5,358 bases of DNA from positions 1-5,358 of the forward strand of contig CAMWSZ010000241.1 in the NCBI GenBank assembly GCA_947177005.1. Direction: 5' to 3'. Both the position numbers and the translations under genes were made by a program. Of this stretch, positions 1 to 5,358 are shown piece after piece (position 1 is the stretch's first letter; each line of letters starts with the position of its first letter). The DNA comes from an uncultured Clostridia bacterium (GTDB lineage Bacteria > Bacillota > Clostridia > Oscillospirales > Oscillospiraceae). The notes under the pieces are model-generated. The model was not told where the DNA came from. It ran no database searches and was given only the letters and a program-made list of their open reading frames with translations.

Positions 1-1158
1 GCCGTCACGCTGGGCGGCGCGGGTTCGATTTTCTGGCTGTGGGTCTCCGCCCTGCTGGGTATGGCCACCAAATACTCCGAGGTGCTGCTCTCGGTAAAAT
101 TCCGTGAGCAGAACAAAAAGGGCGACCTTGTCGGCGGCCCTATGTACTACATCAAAAACGGACTGGGTAATAACTGGAAATGGCTGGGCACCATCTTCTG
201 TATCTTTGGCGGTCTGGCCTCCTTCGGCATCGGCAACGCGGTGCAGATCGGCAATATCACCGACTCCGTCAACACCGCCATTCAGGCCTTTGTCCCCGCC
301 GCCGCGGAGTATCGTTTTACGATTAACGTCGTGCTGGCCGTCATCCTCATGATTATCGTGGGCATCGTCCTCATCGGCGGCATCAAGCGCATCGGCGCCG
401 TCACCGAACGGCTGGTCCCCGTGATGTCCGTCATCTACATCGTGGCCTGTCTGGTGGTGGTTTTCGCCAATATCGGCAAGCTGCCCCATGTCATCGGCAT
501 GATCTTCCAGGGCGCGTTTACCCCCGCGGCCGTCACCGGCGGCGCCGCCGGTATCGGCATGAAGCTGTGCATCACTTGGGGCGTCAAGCGCGGCGTGTTC
601 TCCAACGAGGCCGGTCTCGGCTCCGCGCCCATGGCCCACGCTGCCTCCTCTGAGCGCAACCCCGTCCGTCAGGGCCTGTACGGCATCTGTGAGGTCTTCA
701 TGGACACCATTGTCATCTGCACCCTGTCCGGTCTGACCATCCTGCTGGCTCTGGACGAGGCCACTCTGAACTACGGTACGCAGGGTTCCACCGCCCTGAA
801 TGCGCAGGCGCTGGGCACCGTACTGGGACCGCAGGTTGGTGCGCTGATTATCGCCATCGGCCTGAGCCTGTTCGCCCTCTCGACCGTCCTCAGCTGGGGC
901 CTCTACGGCTGCCGCTGCTGGGAGTTCATTCTGGGGGAGAAGTCCATTAAGCCCTATCAGATCATTTTTACACTGGTTATTATTGTCAGCGCCACTATGG
1001 ACCTGAGCCTGGCTTGGGACATCGCCGACACCCTCAACGGTCTTATGGCGATTCCGAACCTGATCGGCCTGCTGCTGCTGAGCCCGGTGGTCTTCAGGCT
1101 GACAACTGAGTTTTTTGCCACCGGCAAGAGCACAAAAGGCGTAAAATTGAAAAAATAA
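1..1158 (+). CDS. Sodium:alanine symporter family (AGCS) transporter, 5'-truncated by window edge
   Basis: This is an integral membrane carrier that, by family knowledge, couples Na+ (sometimes H+) entry to uptake of alanine, glycine or a similar small amino acid. The reading frame is open from base 1, so the ATG at 61 is an internal methionine, not the start. 385 residues are visible and roughly the first 60-100 are missing relative to usual AGCS lengths. Numbering from the window edge, residues 5-20 match the AGCS signature (GG-x-G-x-IFW-x-W, with Leu where Met is usual). GNAVQIGN is at 78-85, and the family-typical block RGVFSNEAGLGSAPMAHAA is at 197-215, followed by NPVRQGL and EVFMDTIVICTL. 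Hydrophobic segments lie near 5-24, 61-84, 107-127, 138-158, 228-251, 275-298, 318-337 and 345-363. A Lys-rich tail ends at TAA. The gene converges on dnaE and shares its terminator region. The family is certain; the substrate is not determined by the sequence. Confidence 0.95.
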   Translation, partial: AVTLGGAGSIFWLWVSALLGMATKYSEVLLSVKFREQNKKGDLVGGPMYYIKNGLGNNWKWLGTIFCIFGGLASFGIGNAVQIGNITDSVNTAIQAFVPAAAEYRFTINVVLAVILMIIVGIVLIGGIKRIGAVTERLVPVMSVIYIVACLVVVFANIGKLPHVIGMIFQGAFTPAAVTGGAAGIGMKLCITWGVKRGVFSNEAGLGSAPMAHAASSERNPVRQGLYGICEVFMDTIVICTLSGLTILLALDEATLNYGTQGSTALNAQALGTVLGPQVGALIIAIGLSLFALSTVLSWGLYGCRCWEFILGEKSIKPYQIIFTLVIIVSATMDLSLAWDIADTLNGLMAIPNLIGLLLLSPVVFRLTTEFFATGKSTKGVKLKK

Positions 1159-1238
1159 TCCGCTGTTCTCATCTCCCCTTTCAAGGCGGGGGATGCAGGA
1201 CCGGCCTGTATTCCCTGCCTCTATGGGGAGAACATCAT
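1159..1238. other. 3' untranslated stretch after the symporter gene with alternative inverted repeats
   Basis: No gene is visible here. TCTCCCC at 1172-1178 is perfectly complementary to GGGGAGA at 1225-1231. Nested inside, GCAGG (1195-1199) can pair with CCTGC (1214-1218). The same left arm, extended by one base (1171-1177), can instead form a short local hairpin with 1188-1194 (GGGGGAT), containing one G-T pair. No T-run follows the outer arm, so on its own this is not a convincing terminator. It may simply be structured 3' UTR of the symporter mRNA. Confidence 0.4.
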
Positions 1239-1283
1239 AAAAAAGACGTCCGGCACTGTTCATACGGTGCCGGACGTCTTTTC
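1239..1283. terminator. Bidirectional intrinsic terminator between convergent genes
   Basis: A perfect 16-base inverted repeat: left arm AAAAGACGTCCGGCAC at 1241-1256 and right arm at 1267-1282. In plus-strand RNA the stem can extend by a U-G, a G-C and a U-A pair (1257/1266 to 1259/1264), leaving a four-base UCAU loop. In minus-strand RNA the U-G position becomes an A-C mismatch. The GC-rich core flanked by A and T runs gives a U-tract in both directions: TTTT then CATTTT for the symporter transcript, and six Ts (opposite 1239-1244) for the dnaE transcript. It starts 26 bases past the dnaE stop and 82 bases past the symporter stop. The position between convergent genes and the symmetry support termination of both. 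Confidence 0.93.
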
Positions 1284-1308
1284 ATTTTCCATGTTATTTC
1301 CCGCTGGG

Positions 1309-4300
1309 CTACTGCACCACCACATTTTCCTTCCCCAATACCGCAGTCATCTCTTCCACCAGAGATTTGCCCAATAAACAGCTGCTGGCCATACGTTTTC
1401 CGGTATCCGCAAACACCAGCCGGACCGGCGTCGTGCCGGGGAACATGCTGATGACACGGTTGATATGGTTCCAGACCGGATGCTCCCTGCTCTCCAGACG
1501 CAGCCACAGCATTTTTCCCTCCACCACCGGAACATTGACCTCCGGCTGCGGCGCTTTCACGGTCCCGCCGCCCCGCAGCTGATAGATCTCGTCGCAGATG
1601 ATTTGGGGGGCCTTTTCGTCCCGCACGCTGATCTTTCCGCGCACCAGCACCGCGTTTCCGGCGGTGAGCTGGCGTCCGAAACGCTCCAGCGTCCGGCTGA
1701 AGCAGATCAGCTCAATGGACGCCGTGTCATCTTCAACGGTGGCATAGGCCATCATGGTCTTGTTCTTGGTCATACGGGTGCGGCTGGCGGTCACGATCCC
1801 GGCAATAGAGATCCGCTGTTCGTCCTGATAGACCGCCGGGCCGCCGTCCTGCGCGAAATCGTCGTGAATCGCGCCGATGTGTACCGCTCCCGCTCTGACC
1901 GCCGCTTCCCGGTAGGCGTTCATGGGGTGGCCGGACAGATACAGCCCCGTGACCTCCCGCTCCTGACGCATCCGCTCCTCCATTGGGTACTCTGGAATGT
2001 TCGGGTATGCAATCGTTATGCTGCTTTTCCGAGAGGCCGTCTGCGACATGCCGAAAAAGTCTATTTGTCCGTCGATATTCTGCCTCCGGCTCTCCCCTAT
2101 GGAGTCCAGCAGCTTGTCGCTCACGGCCACCATGCGGCTGCGGAAGACGCCGAAGCTGTCGAAGGCCCCGGCGCGGATCAGGTTCTCCACGGCGCGTTTG
2201 TTGACATCCACGCGGTACATCCGCTCACAGAAATCCTGCAAGCCTTTGAAGAAACCGTTTTCCCCGCGCTCCCGGATGACATTCTGAATAAATCCCCGTC
2301 CGATGCTCTTAATGGCCACCAGCCCAAACCGTATGTTCCCGTCCTCTACGGTAAAGCCGTCCTGGGAATGGTTGATGTCAGGGGGCAGCAGTGTGATGCC
2401 CATATCCCGGCATTCGTTGATATATCCCGAAATTTTCCCTGTATCGTCCAGTACCGACGTCAGCAGCGCGGCCATATACTCCAGCGGGTGGTGATACTTA
2501 AACCACGCCGTCTGGTAGGCTACGGCCGCGTAACAGACCGCGTGGGCCTTGTTGAAGGCATAGTTCGCAAAATCATAGATTTCGTCGTAAATTGCCTGCG
2601 CAGTCTCCGCCGGGATGCCGCCTGCAATGCAACCGGAAATCCCGCGTTCAGGGTCGCCGTTGAGGAACGCATCCCGCTCCTTCTCAATATCCTTGACCTT
2701 TTTTTTGCTCATCGCCCGGCGCACCATGTCGGCCTGTCCCAGAGAATACCCCGCCAGACGGCGGAAAATCTCAATCACCTGTTCCTGATACACAATACAT
2801 CCGTATGTGACGGAAAGAATCGGCTTCAGCGACGGATGCTTGTACGAAATCAGTGAGGGATCGTGCTTGCAGGCGATAAAGCGGGGGATTGAGTCCATTG
2901 GTCCGGGACGGTACAGCGCGACAATAGCGGTCAGGTCCTCAATCGACTGCGGCTTCAGCCCTATGCAGACGCCGGTCATCCCCGCTGATTCCATTTGGAA
3001 CACGCCGCTGGTCTTCCCCTGCGTGAGCATGTCGAATACCGCCTGATCGTCCTCCGGGATATTGTCCAGGTCAAAATCCGGCTCCTGTTTCCGAACCATT
3101 GCCACGGCGTCCTCTAAAATCGTCAGGTTCCGCAGGCTCAAAAAGTCCATTTTCAACAGTCCCAGCTCCTCCAGCGTGACCATGGAATACTGGCAGACGA
3201 CAGTCTCATCATTTTTGGCCAGAGGAACGTAGGTATAGACGGGATTTTTTGTAATCACAACCCCCGCCGCATGGGTGGACGCATGGCGGGGCATTCCCTC
3301 CAGAGCGCGGGCCGTGTCAATCAATTTACGGATATTGGGGTCCTGAACGTACATATCCTTCAGGGCCTTGCTGATTTCCAGGGCCTCATCCAAGGTAATA
3401 TGCTGGTTGTTGGGACCGGTGGGAATCTGTTTCGCCACAACATCCACATCTGAATAGGGCATGTTCATCACCCGCCCCACGTCGCGGATCACGCCGCGGG
3501 CCGCCATTGTTCCGAAGGTGACGATATTTGCCACATGGTCCCCGCCGTATTTCCGGCGCACATACTCCAGCACTTCATCCCGGCGGGTATCCCCGAAATC
3601 CATGTCGATATCCGGCATGGAAACACGCTCCGGATTCAGAAAGCGCTCAAAATACAGGCCGTATTTCATAGGGTCGATGTCCGTGATGTGCAGGCAGTAG
3701 GACACCATGCTGCCCGCCGCGCTTCCGCGTCCCGGACCCACCGGGATATTCTGGCTGCGGGCATAGCTGACGAAATCAGCGACAATCAGGAAATAATCGG
3801 TAAAGCCCATTCGCTCGATCATATCCAGCTCGTACTCCAGCTGTTTATGGTACTCCGGATACCGCCCCTTATATTTTTTCTCAAACCCCTCCTCGCATAG
3901 ACGCCGGATATACGTCTGGGCCGTCTCGCCCTCCGGAACGGCAAAGCTGGGCAGGTGGTACTTGCCGAAGGTGAATTCCAGATTGCAGGCGTCCGCGATC
4001 TTCTGCGTATTGGCGGCGGCGTCCGGATAGCGGCTGAACAATTCCTCCATTTCCTCCGTGGAGCGGACATAGAAGTTCCGCGGCTCGTAGCGCATACGGT
4101 TCTCGTCCTCTACCAGCTTTCCCGTCTGGATGCACAGCAGAACGTCATGGCTCCCGGCGTCCTCCGGGGTCAGATAGTGGCAGTCGTTGGTGCAGACGAG
4201 GGGGATGCCTGTCTCCTCGTGGAGCCGCAGGAGGGCGTTGTTGACAACCGCCTGCTTCTGGATTCCGTGGTCCTGCACTTCCAGATAAAAGCCGTCCGGA

Positions 4301-4803
4301 CCGAAAATATCCCGCATTTCCAATGCGTAGGCTTTGGCGGCGGCGTAGCTTCCGGCCAGGATTTGCTTGGGGATCTCCCCCGCCAGACAGGCCGACAGCG
4401 CAATCAATCCGCCGCTGTGGCCGCGCAGCAGGTCCATGTCGATCCGGGGCCTGATGTAAAACCCCTCCACATAGGCTTTGCTGACCATATAGCTCAGGTT
4501 CCTGTACCCCTCCTCGTTCCGGCACAGCAGGACCAGATGACGGCTTTCGGCGTCCAGCTCATGGATTCTGTCCCTGCGGGAGCGGTCCGGCGGGGTCATG
4601 TAGACCTCGCAGCCGATAATGGGTTTGATTCCCTCTTTTTTACAGGTGCGGTAGAAATCCACGGCGCCGTACATGACGCCGTGGTCGGTAATCGCAACCG
4701 CATTCTGTCCCAGCTCTTTCACGCGCTTTGCCAGACCGTCAATCCGGCAGAAGCCGTCCAGCAGGCTGTATTCTGTATGGACGTGCAGGTGGACAAAGGA
4801 CAT
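1309..4803 (-). CDS. dnaE: DNA polymerase III alpha subunit (DnaE)
   Basis: Catalytic subunit of a bacterial family C replicative DNA polymerase: template-directed 5'-3' DNA synthesis at the fork with the beta clamp. Length is 1164 residues, the normal full size. An N-terminal PHP domain (about 1-270) begins directly at the start Met with HLHVHTEYSLLDG, which fixes the start; its putative metal ligands are H7, H9, D16, H41, E66, H89, C139, D207 and H209. The polymerase core carries GPGRGSAAGS at 356-365, catalytic PDIDMDF at 397-403 (D398 and D400, matching E. coli D401 and D403), RHASTHAAGVV at 506-516 and the third aspartate D553 in MDFLSLR. Helix-hairpin-helix DNA-binding sequence lies near 820-890, a probable clamp-binding motif QIDFF at 913-917, an OB fold at about 998-1077, and a short C-terminal domain to the TAG stop. 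Firmicutes usually also have PolC, so this may be the second polymerase; PolC cannot be seen here. It lies 18 bases after the preceding gene, probably in the same operon. Confidence 0.99.
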   Translation of the reverse strand: MSFVHLHVHTEYSLLDGFCRIDGLAKRVKELGQNAVAITDHGVMYGAVDFYRTCKKEGIKPIIGCEVYMTPPDRSRRDRIHELDAESRHLVLLCRNEEGYRNLSYMVSKAYVEGFYIRPRIDMDLLRGHSGGLIALSACLAGEIPKQILAGSYAAAKAYALEMRDIFGPDGFYLEVQDHGIQKQAVVNNALLRLHEETGIPLVCTNDCHYLTPEDAGSHDVLLCIQTGKLVEDENRMRYEPRNFYVRSTEEMEELFSRYPDAAANTQKIADACNLEFTFGKYHLPSFAVPEGETAQTYIRRLCEEGFEKKYKGRYPEYHKQLEYELDMIERMGFTDYFLIVADFVSYARSQNIPVGPGRGSAAGSMVSYCLHITDIDPMKYGLYFERFLNPERVSMPDIDMDFGDTRRDEVLEYVRRKYGGDHVANIVTFGTMAARGVIRDVGRVMNMPYSDVDVVAKQIPTGPNNQHITLDEALEISKALKDMYVQDPNIRKLIDTARALEGMPRHASTHAAGVVITKNPVYTYVPLAKNDETVVCQYSMVTLEELGLLKMDFLSLRNLTILEDAVAMVRKQEPDFDLDNIPEDDQAVFDMLTQGKTSGVFQMESAGMTGVCIGLKPQSIEDLTAIVALYRPGPMDSIPRFIACKHDPSLISYKHPSLKPILSVTYGCIVYQEQVIEIFRRLAGYSLGQADMVRRAMSKKKVKDIEKERDAFLNGDPERGISGCIAGGIPAETAQAIYDEIYDFANYAFNKAHAVCYAAVAYQTAWFKYHHPLEYMAALLTSVLDDTGKISGYINECRDMGITLLPPDINHSQDGFTVEDGNIRFGLVAIKSIGRGFIQNVIRERGENGFFKGLQDFCERMYRVDVNKRAVENLIRAGAFDSFGVFRSRMVAVSDKLLDSIGESRRQNIDGQIDFFGMSQTASRKSSITIAYPNIPEYPMEERMRQEREVTGLYLSGHPMNAYREAAVRAGAVHIGAIHDDFAQDGGPAVYQDEQRISIAGIVTASRTRMTKNKTMMAYATVEDDTASIELICFSRTLERFGRQLTAGNAVLVRGKISVRDEKAPQIICDEIYQLRGGGTVKAPQPEVNVPVVEGKMLWLRLESREHPVWNHINRVISMFPGTTPVRLVFADTGKRMASSCLLGKSLVEEMTAVLGKENVVVQ

Positions 4804-4808
4804 ATCTG

Positions 4809-4814
4809 CCTCTC
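4809..4814 (-). promoter_or_regulatory. Ribosome binding site of dnaE
   Basis: On the minus strand GAGAGG lies five bases before the ATG at 4803, inside the 18-base gap after the preceding stop codon. It is purine-rich but weaker than the AAGGAG of the upstream gene. Translation of dnaE may therefore be helped by coupling to the preceding gene (inference). Confidence 0.6.
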
Positions 4815-4821
4815 TTTCCGC

Positions 4822-5256
4822 TTACTCTTCTTCCAGCATCTGCTCCAGAATCTCCACCGCGGATACGATATAAACCGCGCAGGATTTTTTCAGGCCCAGA
4901 CGCTGCGCCGCCGGACTTTTTTCAGGCTCCGCCGCAATATCACGGATTTCGGAGCAGCGGACGCCCGGAAAACGCTCTTTGAACAGCGCCTGAAACTTCA
5001 TCACTTTTTTCGACACATAGGATTTGGCTTTCATATCGTGGGGTTCACTGTGGGGCCATTTCGCGCCCAGCACCACCGCGCCGCCGCTGAGGACGCCGCA
5101 GATCTCGCCGGTACGGAAGCCGCCGCCAAACGCGCCGGTCATCGCCGCAATCTGTTTTTCCGGCAGGCCGATGACGTCGGAAAACGCACAGGCTACCGCC
5201 TGCGCACAGCTGTAGCCCGCGTTGTGATAGTCATTCGCAATTTTTGCTCGGTCCAT
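4822..5256 (-). CDS. C_GCAxxG_C_C family putative redox protein
   Basis: A 144-residue soluble protein with no signal peptide or membrane segment. It fits the C_GCAxxG_C_C family (about 140 residues, four conserved cysteines, a CGAxxG motif), described as probable redox-active; no member's reaction is known to me. The putative conserved cysteines are C17 (in GYSCAQAV), C53 (in GEICGVLSGG), C101 (in GVRCSEI) and C126 (in KKSCAVY); C23 is a fifth. The glycine-rich FGGGFRTGE at 43-51 precedes the motif, typical of the family. The motif reads CGVLSG, with Val where Ala is usual. The C-terminus is a short acidic helix (VEILEQMLEEE). The start is supported by an AAGGAG site nine bases upstream. It sits 23 bases after whiA and 18 bases before dnaE on the same strand, so it is probably co-transcribed. 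A link to replication or division is only suggested by position. A thiol or metal-binding role without redox chemistry is also possible. Confidence 0.88.
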   Translation of the reverse strand: MDRAKIANDYHNAGYSCAQAVACAFSDVIGLPEKQIAAMTGAFGGGFRTGEICGVLSGGAVVLGAKWPHSEPHDMKAKSYVSKKVMKFQALFKERFPGVRCSEIRDIAAEPEKSPAAQRLGLKKSCAVYIVSAVEILEQMLEEE

Positions 5257-5265
5257 GATCTGTTT

Positions 5266-5271
5266 CTCCTT
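5266..5271 (-). promoter_or_regulatory. Strong ribosome binding site of the C_GCAxxG_C_C gene
   Basis: On the minus strand AAGGAG stands nine bases before the ATG at 5256, in the 23-base gap after the whiA stop. It matches the anti-Shine-Dalgarno consensus and decides this start. Confidence 0.85.
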
Positions 5272-5279
5272 CTTTCGAT

Positions 5280-5358
5280 TTATCCCCGGCTCAGCTCTGT
5301 CAGCTTGCGGAGACGGTGGTTGAGACAGCTTTTCGTTATGGGCGGGTCAAATTCCTCC
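5280..5358 (-). CDS. whiA: WhiA DNA-binding protein, C-terminal end only
   Basis: The minus-strand frame is open from the window edge to TAA at 5280-5282, giving 25 codons. The visible residues contain DPPITKS followed by LNHRLRKLTEL. This matches the end of the C-terminal helix-turn-helix of WhiA, where family members typically read PP(I/V)xKSGVNHRLRK. A Cys-Leu pair here replaces the usual Gly-Val. WhiA is a sporulation regulator in actinobacteria; in Firmicutes it is a conserved nucleoid-associated protein tied to division and chromosome segregation. In clostridia whiA commonly follows rapZ and yvcK-type genes and precedes dnaE, which fits this order. The rest of the gene lies outside the window, so nothing can be said of its LAGLIDADG-like N-terminal domain. 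Confidence 0.88.
   Translation of the reverse strand, partial: EEFDPPITKSCLNHRLRKLTELSRG

Noticed and set aside
61..63. ATG as a possible true start of the symporter
   Set aside because: The same frame is open back to base 1 and encodes the AGCS signature segment GGAGSIFWLW, so this Met is internal.
435..659. Minus-strand open frame inside the symporter gene
   Set aside because: It is antisense to the most conserved AGCS block, with no ribosome site or domain to support it.
1235..1507. Minus-strand open frame of 90 codons running through the dnaE stop and the terminator
   Set aside because: It overlaps the dnaE C-terminus and reads through both hairpin arms; no family resemblance.
1465..2856. 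Long plus-strand open frame of 463 codons opposite dnaE
   Set aside because: It is in antisense register with dnaE and open only because dnaE avoids TTA, CTA and TCA codons. It has no recognisable domain and the dnaE frame is fully conserved.
3535..3900. Plus-strand open frame of 121 codons
   Set aside because: Same antisense register to dnaE, over the catalytic core; no recognisable protein features.
4145..4525. Minus-strand open frame of 126 codons overlapping dnaE in another frame
   Set aside because: A frame-shifted reading of the PHP domain coding sequence; its Gly/Pro/Arg-rich composition is typical of an out-of-frame GC-rich gene.
1..5358. Mobile elements, CRISPR arrays, tRNA/rRNA genes, riboswitches or a novel defence-type system
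   Set aside because: No direct-repeat arrays, transposase or integrase motifs, tRNA-like folds or long unexplained non-coding stretches were seen. The longest gap is 150 bases and is mostly accounted for by the terminator and short inverted repeats.

Overview
This window looks like ordinary chromosomal housekeeping DNA from a GC-rich member of the Firmicutes, class Clostridia. The Oscillospiraceae/Ruminococcaceae side (the Oscillibacter/Flavonifractor kind of gut anaerobe) is my best guess. The reasons are a whiA tail immediately upstream of dnaE (the clostridial whiA-dnaE neighbourhood), a Firmicutes-type DnaE of 1164 residues, strong AAGGAG-type ribosome sites and GC-rich codon choice. The genus is inference from memory of protein style, not from a search.

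Layout: positions 1-1158 (+) hold the 3' part of a sodium:alanine/amino-acid symporter gene of the AGCS family; its first part lies before the window. A 150-base convergent intergenic region follows (1159-1308), containing a near-perfect hairpin at 1239-1283 that should terminate transcription from both sides. The rest of the window is read on the minus strand. Going with transcription, it contains the last 25 codons of whiA (5280-5358), a small four-cysteine protein of the C_GCAxxG_C_C family (4822-5256), and a complete dnaE for the DNA polymerase III alpha subunit (1309-4803). Gaps of 23 and 18 bases and no visible promoter or terminator between them make whiA, the small gene and dnaE one likely operon, ending at the shared hairpin.

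How the genes relate: WhiA is a conserved DNA-binding protein linked to cell division and chromosome segregation, and DnaE is a replicative polymerase, so the operon joins two chromosome-related functions. The small cysteine protein between them is a putative redox protein with no proven link to either. The symporter gene is convergent and functionally independent.

I found no mobile element, CRISPR array, tRNA, rRNA, riboswitch or novel system. The findings are modest: a complete PHP metal-ligand set in DnaE that suggests polymerase-intrinsic proofreading, the cysteine protein lodged between whiA and dnaE, an unusual serine beside a catalytic aspartate, and the bidirectional terminator.
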